NCBI GenBank assembly: GCA_023401595.1
Contig: JAEXDQ010000017.1
Location: 1 to 43,366, forward strand
Length of the DNA: 43,366 bases
Origin: Spirochaetota bacterium
GTDB lineage: Bacteria > Spirochaetota > Spirochaetia > Sphaerochaetales > Sphaerochaetaceae
Direction of reading: 5' to 3'
This document shows, piece by piece, positions 30,349 through 38,665 of the stretch. Both the position numbers and the translations under genes were made by a program. Below the pieces are notes generated by a model. The model saw nothing but the letters and a program-made list of their open reading frames with translations, searched no databases and was not told where the DNA came from. Each line of letters opens with the position of its first letter. Position 1 is the stretch's first letter.

Positions 30349-30537
30349 TCACTCAGCCCGTTCCGTCATCGCGAACATTTCCTCTTCGGCCCGTTCCTGC
30401 GGAAAATCGCTTTCCGGCCTTTCAGCCTGCTCCGCCCAGATCGCATCATTGTCCGAATCACGGCCCCCCTGCGCCAACTGATCAGGATCTTCGAATACGA
30501 CATCCCTTCGAATGGTCTTGTGCTTGTTCTTTCTCAT
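30349..30537 (-). CDS. Possible small acidic protein, 62 aa
   Basis: A short frame lies between the two superoxide reductase genes on the strand of copy 1. ATG 30537 has AAAGGAG eleven bases upstream, slightly long. The product begins with a basic stretch (RKNKHKTIRR) and then becomes strongly acidic (DPDQLAQGGRDSDND, RAEEEMFAMTERAE), with the composition of a disordered protein. No family is recognised. The competing plus-strand frame here is Pro/Ser-rich and is judged a shadow. Confidence 0.4.
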   Translation of the reverse strand: MRKNKHKTIRRDVVFEDPDQLAQGGRDSDNDAIWAEQAERPESDFPQERAEEEMFAMTERAE

Positions 30538-30739
30538 ACGCCGCCACACTCCTTTGCGCCCGGCAAGATATCTTGAAGGACGGACATTCCCGCATGTCAG
30601 ACAGGCCGCGGAACACCGGCGACCCATCGCGGATATCGTCCGTCCCCTCTCTTAAAATATACAACTGAAATTCCAAAACGGCAAAACTGGTCTTGCATTT
30701 CTTACCGTTTCTGCTCATATTTGGCTCAGAGGTACGGCA

Positions 30740-31117
30740 ATGGCAAAAAAGATCAGGTTTTACAGATGCGCACAATGCGGCAGTATCATAGAACTCGTCA
30801 ACGACGCAGGATGCTCCCTTACCTGCTGTGGAAAACCGATGGAACCAATCGAACCAAAAACATCGGGAGAAGGCGTGGAAAGCCATGTACCATCCTTGCG
30901 CCACAGGGATGGACTACTGTATGTCAATGTCGGTGAAAAAATGCATCCGACAAGCAACGACCATTATATCCAGTTCGTCATCCTGGTGACGAAACAGACG
31001 ATCCGTCGTGCGGATCTGACCGCGGACAAGGCTCCCGCGGTGATCTTCACCGACAAAGACCATGGCGATGTCTATGCGTATTGTACAAAGCACGGACTAT
31101 GGAAAACCTCTTTCTAG
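30740..31117 (+). CDS. dfx: Desulfoferrodoxin / superoxide reductase, 125 aa (copy 2)
   Basis: Same two-domain layout as the copy at 29878-30261: FYRCAQCGSIIELV and LTCCGKP for the rubredoxin-like iron; ESHVP, HPTSNDHYIQFV and AYCTKHGLWK for the catalytic iron. The Glu often found near the active site in EKHVP is represented by ESHVP, so Lys is replaced by Ser; that Lys helps guide superoxide in studied enzymes, so kinetics may differ. GAGG lies seven bases before ATG 30740. The two copies are divergent and may serve different conditions. Confidence 0.95.
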   Translation: MAKKIRFYRCAQCGSIIELVNDAGCSLTCCGKPMEPIEPKTSGEGVESHVPSLRHRDGLLYVNVGEKMHPTSNDHYIQFVILVTKQTIRRADLTADKAPAVIFTDKDHGDVYAYCTKHGLWKTSF

Positions 31118-31483
31118 CCATATCGGCATGATGAATTCCCGGCAGTTCCCGCCGGATTCACGCAGATCCGGCTGAACAGGCTTCTCCAGAACATCCGGTT
31201 GTCCCCTGTTTATCGGCGTCAGTTCCACGTAGGTACGTGAAATTCGTCCCAAAAGTCGTCTTCATGGCCGAAGTTTTTATTACGCATATATGAGAAACAG
31301 AAAAAGAAACGACGGACAGTAGCCCTTGACCGTCCTTGGAAACGGACGCGAAGCGAACCCGACCATGCAGGAAACCCGTCTTGGGCGCAGGTTCCAAAGG
31401 CGCGGGCGACGAGCCGCCTTGCATAAAAGGCCCTTCGAACGCCTCCGTCTGAATCACCGCCGGTCTTTCCCGTCTGGTACGGT
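31118..31483. other. Gap between dfx copy 2 and the helicase gene
   Basis: No gene is supported. There is a GCCGGAT/ATCCGGC hairpin at 31151-31172 (possible weak terminator) and a CACGTA-GG-TACGTG palindrome at 31226-31239. Confidence 0.4.
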
Positions 31484-33076
31484 ATGGAATACTCGGACGA
31501 AACCATCACGACATTGGCGCGGGAAACATTCAGGATACCATACCTCAGGCCTTTCCAACGGCTTGCGATCAACCGGATACTGGAACAAACGGACTCCGGC
31601 GACGGGGAAGACAAAAATCTGCTAATAGTTCTCCCCACCGGCAGCGGCAAGAGCGTTTGCTTTCAATTGCCGGCGCTGCTCCTCCAAGGAATCACCGTGA
31701 TCGTATATCCATTGCTGTCGCTGATGAACGACCAACGGAGGAGTCTGCAACGCAACGGAATAGCCTCCGTCACGTTGAAAGGAGGGCAGACCGACGATCA
31801 GCGTCTACGGCTTTGGAGAAAGCTGGAGGACGGGACCGCACGTATCGTCATCACCAATCCCGAGACGTTGATTTCCGAACGGGTGCTTGGGCGGCTTTCC
31901 GCGTTTTCCATCGATCTGTTCGTCGTGGATGAAGCCCACACGGTCTGTGAATGGGGCGAGAGCTTCCGCCCCGCTTACCTGCGGCTGGCGCAAGCGGCCG
32001 AGCGTCTGCGTCCACGGCAGATGACGGCGTTCACAGCGACCGCCAGCAAAGAGATTCTATTGAAGCTGGACAGGATGCTGTTCCAAGGCAAGAAGCCCCA
32101 CCGGATCGTAGCATCACCGGACAGGCCGAACATACGGTATCATGTCAGGCGGTCGCTGTGTCCGGAGCATGACATCATCATGCTGCTGTCCCATGGAGCG
32201 GCGCGTCCCGCGATCGTATTCTGCCGGACGAGAAAGAAATGTGAGGATCTGGCGTGGTTAGTTGGGGAGCATTGCAGGAACATTCCGGTCCAATACTATC
32301 ATGCGGGGCTGACAAAGCAGGAACGGGAAGCTATCGAGGCATGGTTCTTCGCTTCCTCAGACGGCGTTCTCTGCGCTACTACGGCCTATGGCATGGGAGT
32401 CAGTAAAAACGATGTGCGTTCAGTCATCCACCAGGAACCGTCAGACACCGCGCAGGCGTATCTCCAGGAATCAGGCCGTGCGGGGAGGGACGGAGCGCCG
32501 TCCGACGCCTGGATGCTGTTGCCGAACGACAGCGGTCGTAGAAACGTGGAAAGCCCACTGTACAAAGCATTCCTTGGAGATGTCTGTATCCGTGAAAGTC
32601 TGTTGCGTCTGATGGATGTCGAACCTGGTGAAGATTTCTATTGCGACGGTTGCGATGTCTGCGACACGGCGGTCATTCCTACGGCGGAGGGCCACCGAGA
32701 ACTGACCGGCGTCATCAGACGTTTTCCGTTGAGGTTCCGCACGGAGGAACTCGCCTGGCTTCTCAGCGGAACGCGGATACAGCCGCTAGTCAGGCGGCAA
32801 GACAGGCTGGCTCCTGAATACGGGATCTTGGGAAACTGGACACAGGGTCATCTTTGCAATGCGGTCGAAGCGTTGTGCGAAAACGGCGACATCAGGAGGG
32901 TCGTCCACGGCCCCTTCTCAGAACGGCTGTACGTCCCCTTCCCTGTCAGACGAACACGATGCTCGAATCCCCCAGTATCTGGAGCTTCGGCGGACAGATC
33001 AGGCTTGAGACGGTTTCTCCGGCAAGCTTTCGCATCAACAGGCGGGAAGCTTCGCAATACACCTGCAACGGATTGA
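31484..33076 (+). CDS. recQ: RecQ-family ATP-dependent DNA helicase, 530 aa
   Basis: Superfamily 2 motifs in order: FRPFQ-like motif 0 (RPFQRLAI), Walker A PTGSGKS (51-57), motif Ia YPLLSLMNDQ, DEAH (149-152), TAFTATAS (III), and the C-terminal helicase half with VFCRTRK, GLTKQER, ATTAYGMGVSKNDVR and QESGRAGRDG (motif VI). A zinc site C-X18-C-X2-C-X2-C (DVC to YCDGCDVC) marks the RecQ family. It is shorter than E. coli RecQ: the winged helix is partial and HRDC is absent. The start has a poor Shine-Dalgarno. The last 44 codons run antisense across the end of the LacI gene, so the true end may have been altered by a frameshift. Confidence 0.88.
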   Translation: MEYSDETITTLARETFRIPYLRPFQRLAINRILEQTDSGDGEDKNLLIVLPTGSGKSVCFQLPALLLQGITVIVYPLLSLMNDQRRSLQRNGIASVTLKGGQTDDQRLRLWRKLEDGTARIVITNPETLISERVLGRLSAFSIDLFVVDEAHTVCEWGESFRPAYLRLAQAAERLRPRQMTAFTATASKEILLKLDRMLFQGKKPHRIVASPDRPNIRYHVRRSLCPEHDIIMLLSHGAARPAIVFCRTRKKCEDLAWLVGEHCRNIPVQYYHAGLTKQEREAIEAWFFASSDGVLCATTAYGMGVSKNDVRSVIHQEPSDTAQAYLQESGRAGRDGAPSDAWMLLPNDSGRRNVESPLYKAFLGDVCIRESLLRLMDVEPGEDFYCDGCDVCDTAVIPTAEGHRELTGVIRRFPLRFRTEELAWLLSGTRIQPLVRRQDRLAPEYGILGNWTQGHLCNAVEALCENGDIRRVVHGPFSERLYVPFPVRRTRCSNPPVSGASADRSGLRRFLRQAFASTGGKLRNTPATD

Positions 33077-33998
33077 TGTCCACCGACGCCAACGGGCCCG
33101 TCAGGAACCTGTAGTACGGTGCGGCGTCATATCCCGCCGCCGGGAACGCTACGGACGGCGTGTCGATGCCGGAAGCCCTGAGACCGAACAGGATTTCGTA
33201 CAATGTCAGATCATTCACGGCGGCGATGGAATCAACTTGCCCGGTACGGCAGAGTTCCACGATTTCAGGCAGAATCGTCGAAACCGCACCGACTTTGCCG
33301 ACTTCTATATCGAAAACCAGCGGCTCTTCCCCTATCGTCCGAAAACTCTCAAGAAACCCCTTGTAGCGCTCCGCATGGGAATCGACCAATGAACGCCAGC
33401 CTGTGACATACACAGGATGACGGCACCCCTGCTCCACCAGCCAGTTGCCTTGCAGTTTTCCTCCAAGCCGATTGTCGGTGCCCACATAGAGGAACGATTG
33501 GAATGTGGGGGAATTTCCGACGTGATGCGCCAGCACATACGGAACGGGCATTGACGCAAGCATTGAGGCTTCTTCCAAGGTATCGACGTCATAGCTGATG
33601 ATCCCGTCGCACCGGTGGGAGATCTCCAACAGTTCCTTTTCATTGTGGGCGGATTCTACGGAAAAATGCCAGGTGCTATAGGACAAGGTCTGCTGTACGC
33701 CACGCACCGCGGCGGCAAAAAACCAGTCGAAGGACTTGAGCGCCCCCCAATAGTAATCCCGCGGTGGTTTGACGAACTCAACCAGCGCGATTGTCCCTGT
33801 CCCTTTGCGCCGAAGCGCCCCGGCGGCCTTGTTCGGTTGATAGTCAAGCTCCTTGGCCGCCTCCAGAACAGCGTTCCGCATCTGTTCAGAAACTGCGGAA
33901 GGGGTATTGAACACCCGAGACACCGTGGCAGAACTTACGCCCGCTTTCTGTGCTACTAAATCCCGTGTTACATGTATTGAGCTGTCATGTTCATTCAT
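32946..33998 (-). CDS. LacI-family transcriptional repressor, likely of the gal operon, 350 aa
   Basis: The N-terminal LacI HTH is TRDLVAQKAGVSSATVSRVFNTPSAVSEQMRNAVLEAAKELDYQPN, with hinge helix AAGALRRKGTGTIAL. The sugar-binding domain follows (YVLAHHVGNSPTFQSFLYVGTDNRLGGKLQGNWLVEQGC, AVNDLTLYEILFGLRASG). ATG 33998 has AGGT six bases upstream; the frame to 34031 lacks homology. It is divergent from galT-galK, and a 14-bp palindrome in the shared promoter region is its probable operator. Galactose or a related sugar is the likely effector (inference). Its 3' end overlaps the helicase gene by 131 bp. Confidence 0.93.
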   Translation of the reverse strand: MNEHDSSIHVTRDLVAQKAGVSSATVSRVFNTPSAVSEQMRNAVLEAAKELDYQPNKAAGALRRKGTGTIALVEFVKPPRDYYWGALKSFDWFFAAAVRGVQQTLSYSTWHFSVESAHNEKELLEISHRCDGIISYDVDTLEEASMLASMPVPYVLAHHVGNSPTFQSFLYVGTDNRLGGKLQGNWLVEQGCRHPVYVTGWRSLVDSHAERYKGFLESFRTIGEEPLVFDIEVGKVGAVSTILPEIVELCRTGQVDSIAAVNDLTLYEILFGLRASGIDTPSVAFPAAGYDAAPYYRFLTGPLASVDINPLQVYCEASRLLMRKLAGETVSSLICPPKLQILGDSSIVFV

Positions 33999-34024
33999 CT
34001 TGCTACCTATTATAGAACAAATTC

Positions 34025-34077
34025 TTGACAATGGGCATTACAGGGTTTATTGTACACGTGTACATGATTCTTTGCAA
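34025..34077. promoter_or_regulatory. Divergent lacI-type/gal promoters with one shared operator
   Basis: Plus strand: TTGACA (34025-34030), 17 bp, TATTGT (34048-34053). Minus strand: TTGCAA (34077-34072), 17 bp, TACAAT (34054-34049). The perfect palindrome TGTACACGTGTACA (34051-34064), centred on CG as LacI operators are, covers the -10 end of the gal promoter and the spacer of the repressor promoter, so one bound dimer would block both. Confidence 0.8.
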
Positions 34078-34092
34078 GAAAACTTTTCTAGG

Positions 34093-34136
34093 GGTAGCCC
34101 AACGGTAGCCCAACGGTAGCCCAACGGTAGCCAAGG
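34093..34136. repeat. Four tandem 11-bp units in the gal leader
   Basis: Three identical copies of ggtagcccaac are followed by ggtagccaagg. The fourth form recurs alone at 34307-34317, 170 bases further on in the same leader. Confidence 0.95.
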
Positions 34137-34401
34137 ATGCCGCATGTTTGCCTCACATATCGGGAGAGTTTTCGAAGGGATTTGCGATCGTGGCAAGGAA
34201 CAAGACCATGAGCATAGCATGACTATGTGAGTGGACGCAGTGACGCCGTGGTCGCGGAACTCAAAAGGATCAATTACGGTCGATAGACATTCGAAGGAGA
34301 AAATGAGGTAGCCAAGGAAGACGAACGGGAGCAGTACTTCAAGTACGATCCTGTGAGGATGACGCAGGATGCATCATTTTATCCGAGAAGGAGGAGATAA
34401 G
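34137..34401 (+). other. Long untranslated leader of galT-galK
   Basis: About 340 bases separate the predicted gal start point from the galT start codon. No reading frame is supported. Small dyads occur (CATAG-CATGA-CTATG near 34214; GTACTT-C-AAGTAC near 34334). No known riboswitch was recognised. Confidence 0.45.
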
Positions 34402-35451
34402 ATGAATTTGCAAGACCATACCCACAACCGCTTCAACCCCTTGCTGGGGGAATGGGTCAAGGTATCCCCGCACAGGACGAAACGGCCTTGGCAGGGACAG
34501 GTCGAGAAACCGCAGGTGGACCAACGGCCCCAGCACGATCCGAATTGCTACCTGTGCCCTGGCAACAAGCGTGCGGACGGGACGACGAACCCGGCATACG
34601 GCAGCACGTATGTCTTCATAAACGATTTTTCAGCCATCCTTCCTGACACTCCGTCGGATGAATGTTCACAAGGCCCCAACGCCCTGCTACGGGCGAAGGG
34701 CGAGAAAGGGATTTGCAAGGTAGTCTGCTTCTCGCCCAGGCACGACCTTACGCTTGCAAGGATGGAGACTCCGGCGATTGAAAGCGTGGTCAAGGTGTGG
34801 CAGGATCAATATCGGGAACTTGGCGCGAAACCCTTCATCAACCATATACAGATATTTGAGAACCGCGGGACGATGATGGGATGCTCGAACCCACACCCCC
34901 ACGGTCAGATATGGGGAGAGGAAATCATCCCTGACATCCCGAAAAAGGAATTGGCGAATCAAGGTGAATACATGCTCAAACATGGAAGCGCGATGTTGCT
35001 CGACTATGCCAGGTATGAGTTGGAGCAAAAGCAGCGTACTGTAGTCGCGAACAATCATTTCGTGGCGGTGGTTCCATTCTGGGCGGTCTGGCCGTATGAG
35101 ACGATGATACTTCCCGTGCAAAGAGCTATTGCGTCGATCGACGAACTGACCGAAGGGGAGATTACGGCGTTGGCCGACATTATCCGCAGACTCGGTATCA
35201 AATACGATAATCTTTTCTCCACCAGCTTCCCCTACTCCATGGGAATCCACCAGAAACCGACGGACGGCAAAGACTATCCCGGATGCATCATGCATTTCCA
35301 TTATTATCCCCCATTGTTGCGTTCCGCGACAGTCAAGAAATTCATGGTCGGTTACGAAATGATGGGAATGCCTCAACGGGATATAACCGCTGAAGGTAGC
35401 GCAAGTAGATTGAGGGAGTTGTCCGAAATCCATTACATGGACACGCTATAG
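34402..35451 (+). CDS. galT: Galactose-1-phosphate uridylyltransferase GalT, 349 aa
   Basis: It exchanges UMP between UDP-glucose and galactose 1-phosphate in the Leloir pathway. The active-site triad is GCSNPHPHGQIWGEE (HPH at 165-167, H167 forming the uridylyl intermediate). The zinc site includes CYLC (49-52) near the N-terminus, and the late GIHQKPTDGKDYPGCIMHFHYYPPLLRS contributes the remaining His residues. ATG 34402 is chosen because GGAGG lies seven bases upstream; upstream codons to 34369 are not conserved in type. It is first in an operon with galK, 26 bases before it. Confidence 0.97.
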   Translation: MNLQDHTHNRFNPLLGEWVKVSPHRTKRPWQGQVEKPQVDQRPQHDPNCYLCPGNKRADGTTNPAYGSTYVFINDFSAILPDTPSDECSQGPNALLRAKGEKGICKVVCFSPRHDLTLARMETPAIESVVKVWQDQYRELGAKPFINHIQIFENRGTMMGCSNPHPHGQIWGEEIIPDIPKKELANQGEYMLKHGSAMLLDYARYELEQKQRTVVANNHFVAVVPFWAVWPYETMILPVQRAIASIDELTEGEITALADIIRRLGIKYDNLFSTSFPYSMGIHQKPTDGKDYPGCIMHFHYYPPLLRSATVKKFMVGYEMMGMPQRDITAEGSASRLRELSEIHYMDTL

Positions 35452-35477
35452 AATTTTCCACAGTACAGGAGGCCCAT

Positions 35478-36776
35478 ATGAACAGCGTCACATCTTTGAG
35501 GAAACAACTGGAATCCGGAGCTTTACATTCTGTGTATCCACAGTTATACGGTAGTAAATTCGATACAAAAGCTATTGATAAACGATATGATAATTTAATA
35601 GAAAAACATCAAGAATTGTTCAACGATTATGAAACAGCGGTGGGCCCGCTTCATCTCTTCAGTACGGCGGGGAGAAGCGAGCTTGCGGGCAACCATACGG
35701 ACCACAACCTGGGAAAAGTAATCGCGGCGACGATCAATCTCGATACCATCGGAGCTGTGCGAAGGACCAATGACAATATGGTCGTGTTGATCAGCGAGGG
35801 TTTTCCGGCGGTCAAGGTGGATATCACAAGTCTTGCCGTCAGGAAAGAGGAACAGAACACTACAGGCGCTTTGCTTCGTGGAATCGCCGCTGCCTTTGTA
35901 AAACGTGGTTTGAAGGTGGGAGGGTGGATAGCCAATACGACGACGAACGTCCTCAAGGGATCGGGGCTGAGCAGTTCCGCGGCAATCGAAGTACTGTGTG
36001 CAACGATTTTCAACAATCTCTACAATGACGACGTTCTCTCCCCCGTCGACCTGGCCATCATCGGTCAATATGCGGAAAACGTCTATTTCGGCAAGCCCTC
36101 CGGACTGATGGACCAGGTGGCCTGCGCCCAAGGCGGTATCGTCGGAATCGATTTCAAGAATCCCGACAGCCCGATCCTCGCGCCAATAGACTTCGCCTTC
36201 ACAAACCATGGGTACAGTCTGGTAATCGTCGATACGAAAGGCAATCATGCCGACCTGACCCCCGACTATGCGGCCGCGCCCATGGAGATGAAGGCTGTCG
36301 CCGGATTCTTCGGCAAGTCGGTGCTGAGGGAAGTCAGTTTCGAAGAGTTTGAACAGGCTTTGCCGATTTTGCGGAAAACGCTTCAAAATGACCGGGCGCT
36401 ATTGAGGACTTATCATTTTCTGACAGAAAACGAACGTGTGACGAAGATGCTAGAAGCCCTTCAGAAGAGCGATATCGAGGAATATCTGCGGTTGGTGAAG
36501 GAATCGGGAGATTCATCCTACAAATTCCTCCAGAACCTCTATTCCAGCAAGCATCCCACCGAACAAGGGTTGCCTCTGGCTATCGCCATGACGGAACGTT
36601 TTCTCGACGGAGAAGGCGCATGCAGGGTGCATGGAGGAGGCTTCGCCGGAACGATACAGGCGTACATACCGCTGGATCGGATTGATTCCTACTGTGAAAA
36701 GATGGACTACATTTTCGGTGCAGGCTCCGCCACGACCATTTCCGTGAGAAGCCGCAAGACATCGCGTATCCTTTGA
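35478..36776 (+). CDS. galK: Galactokinase GalK, 432 aa
   Basis: It phosphorylates galactose to galactose 1-phosphate with ATP. GHMP-kinase motifs: the galactose-binding signature GRSELAGNHTDHN (65-77), the phosphate loop GSGLSSSAAIE (161-171), the catalytic Asp region in GKPSGLMDQVACAQGG, and motif 3 CRVHGGGFAGTIQAYIP. It is longer than the roughly 385-residue E. coli enzyme because of an N-terminal extension of about 45 residues, a form seen in some clostridia and spirochaetes. AGGAGG precedes ATG 35478. galE and a galactose transporter are not in this window. Confidence 0.97.
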   Translation: MNSVTSLRKQLESGALHSVYPQLYGSKFDTKAIDKRYDNLIEKHQELFNDYETAVGPLHLFSTAGRSELAGNHTDHNLGKVIAATINLDTIGAVRRTNDNMVVLISEGFPAVKVDITSLAVRKEEQNTTGALLRGIAAAFVKRGLKVGGWIANTTTNVLKGSGLSSSAAIEVLCATIFNNLYNDDVLSPVDLAIIGQYAENVYFGKPSGLMDQVACAQGGIVGIDFKNPDSPILAPIDFAFTNHGYSLVIVDTKGNHADLTPDYAAAPMEMKAVAGFFGKSVLREVSFEEFEQALPILRKTLQNDRALLRTYHFLTENERVTKMLEALQKSDIEEYLRLVKESGDSSYKFLQNLYSSKHPTEQGLPLAIAMTERFLDGEGACRVHGGGFAGTIQAYIPLDRIDSYCEKMDYIFGAGSATTISVRSRKTSRIL

Positions 36777-36800
36777 TTTCCGGACGATGATGAGGGCTGT

Positions 36801-36831
36801 CAAAAGCAAGCGTAGTCAACGTTTGCTTTTG
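36801..36831 (+). terminator. Hairpin after galK
   Basis: CAAAAGCAAGCG and CGTTTGCTTTTG pair over twelve positions (one G-T) around TAGTCAA, 25 bases past the stop. No T run follows, so termination may be weak or need Rho. Confidence 0.6.
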
Positions 36832-37241
36832 AACATGCCCCTTGGGCTCAGCCATCACACCCGGGCTCAACCATTTCCTAGGACGAAAACCGTCCCAGGG
36901 GCGTTGCAGACTACTCCTCACGTCTGTTGTAGAGGGTTGTAACAAAGACATCAACAGAACGATAGAAAAGCGGAAGAAACTGGAAAAGCTTCGGTTTTCT
37001 GGCAAGCGCATCGTCCGATACTTCGACCCCGCTTGCTCCCGCCCTCCTGCATCGAGAGACCTTTCAGCCAACAACGTTGGACTCGGGCAGTCTCAGTCTC
37101 CATGAAACATCCTGGACTTCGCCTCATCCGAACCGGTGTTTCTTGATATATGTACCCCTCATATATAAAATATCAATATAATATTCCTATTTAGGACTAT
37201 TAATTTTATTATTATTATTCACCAACTCCAAAAAACAAACA
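36832..37241. other. Gene-free region between galK and thrC
   Basis: Open frames here (for example 36842-37105 plus, 36580-37074 minus) show no motif, good start or coding bias. The right half (37140-37250) is markedly AT-rich, with ATT trinucleotide runs. A GGACG-AAAAC-CGTCC hairpin lies near 36881. Confidence 0.5.
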
Positions 37242-37282
37242 ACTAATAAAAAAAACAAGCGCCCCGGTTCAAAGCGGGACGC
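37242..37282 (-). terminator. Rho-independent terminator of thrA-thrC
   Basis: On the minus strand GCGTCCCG and CGGGGCGC pair over eight positions around an eight-base loop (37259-37282), followed by a T-rich tract (A-rich 37242-37258 on the plus strand), 40 bases after the thrC stop. Confidence 0.9.
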
Positions 37283-37322
37283 CTGCACACTATGATAATA
37301 AGATTGGAAAATCAGTAAAAGT

Positions 37323-38591
37323 CTAGAAAATCGAACGGTAATCGGTCCCGACGCTCGCAAAGACGCTAGGCTTGTCCAACAGCTTCGCAAGGTTCTCCGG
37401 GATTTCGACGGACGCACCGATGATTGGCTCCACCACCGATTCAAACTTAGCGGGATGAGCGGTGGAGACGACAAGGGAATAGTCGTCTGCGAAATGGTCG
37501 CGACGAACCCGCTCTCCGGTCGCCGTATGGGGGCAAACCGCATAATGGCTGTCTTCCCACACTTCCCTGATCGTCCTGCGGATGGTTTCGTCATTGACGC
37601 TCCATGCGCTTACCTCCTGCCGGAACACCTCTATCGAAGGGAACAGATGAAACAACCGTTCCATGTTGGAGGGGGCACCGACATCCATTGCGTTCGCCAG
37701 CGTAGCTACGCTCTGGCGAGGACGGTACGCTCCTTCGAGCAAATAGTCGGGAATCGTGGTGTTGGCGTTGACAGCCAAGGCGATGCGGCTGATCGGGGAG
37801 CCCATCAGCTTCGCCCAATAAGCCCCGCAACAATTGCCAACATTGCCGCTGGGGATAATGACGACCGGCTCATGCCCTTCATGGGTGGCGCGGTAGACCT
37901 GGGACGCATACACGTAATACACAGATTGGGGCAGCAACCTGCCGAGGTTGATGCTGTTGGCGCTCGAAAGCCCCCATTTCTCAGCCAGCCCCTTGTCCAT
38001 GAACGCGTCCTTGACCATCTTCTGGCAGTCATCAAATGTACCGTCTACCTCATAGGCACTGACATTTCCACCCCAACAGGTGAGCTGTTTCTTCTGCCGG
38101 TCGGACACACGGCCTTTCGGAAACAGAACCTTTACTTCGATGTTCTTACGCCCGAAGAACGCAGCGGCGACCGCGCCGCCGGTATCACCGCTGGTCGCGA
38201 CAAGGATGGTCAGCCTGCGGTTCCATTTGGCGAGCAGCTTCTCCATTGAACAAGCGAGAAAGCGTGCGCCGAAATCCTTGAACGCGGCGGTAGGACCATG
38301 AAACAGCTCCAAAGTGGAACGCTTGGAATCAAAATCATGTAGCGGGATAGGGAAGTCAAACGCATCCATGCAGATTTCCGGCAAATCGTCAAGGAGTTCA
38401 TCACCCTCAAAAAACGGAGCCAGCACCTCATAGGCAAGCTCAGGATATGAAGAAACCGTATCATAGGGAATATCCCTGAGAAACGGCAATTGCTCCGGAA
38501 CATACAGACCTCCGTCAGGAGCCAACCCTTGAAGGATCGCATCGGAAGCGCCACAGGCGGGAGCCCGTCCTCGTGTAGAAACATAGTTCAT
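37323..38591 (-). CDS. thrC: Threonine synthase ThrC, 422 aa
   Basis: A PLP enzyme that converts O-phosphohomoserine to threonine. The N-terminal MNYVSTRG and GLAPDGGLYVPEQLP are typical of the E. coli/yeast-type (class 1) enzyme. The PLP-Lys motif is FHGPTAAFKDFGARFLA, followed by ATSGDTGGAVAAAF, VLFPKGRVSDRQKKQLT, the phosphate-binding IPSGNVGNCCGAYWAK and HPAKF near the end. ATG 38591 has AGGAG six bases upstream; ATG 38597 is too close to it. It follows thrA after 74 bases. No thrB is in the window, so homoserine kinase must be elsewhere. Confidence 0.97.
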   Translation of the reverse strand: MNYVSTRGRAPACGASDAILQGLAPDGGLYVPEQLPFLRDIPYDTVSSYPELAYEVLAPFFEGDELLDDLPEICMDAFDFPIPLHDFDSKRSTLELFHGPTAAFKDFGARFLACSMEKLLAKWNRRLTILVATSGDTGGAVAAAFFGRKNIEVKVLFPKGRVSDRQKKQLTCWGGNVSAYEVDGTFDDCQKMVKDAFMDKGLAEKWGLSSANSINLGRLLPQSVYYVYASQVYRATHEGHEPVVIIPSGNVGNCCGAYWAKLMGSPISRIALAVNANTTIPDYLLEGAYRPRQSVATLANAMDVGAPSNMERLFHLFPSIEVFRQEVSAWSVNDETIRRTIREVWEDSHYAVCPHTATGERVRRDHFADDYSLVVSTAHPAKFESVVEPIIGASVEIPENLAKLLDKPSVFASVGTDYRSIF

Positions 38592-38665
38592 GATCATCTC
38601 CTCTTAATACAATCCAGTCCATGGACCAGTCATCGATCCATATCAGCCGCTATGGCAGGACGCCG

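Noticed and set aside
31219..31650. Minus-strand frame ending in a plausible short peptide before the helicase gene
   Set aside because: The last 22 residues look protein-like, but there is no Shine-Dalgarno and the rest is antisense to the helicase.
36580..37074. Possible transposase fragment on the minus strand after galK
   Set aside because: It overlaps the conserved galK end and the hairpin, and shows no DDE, HUH or integrase motif and no terminal repeats.
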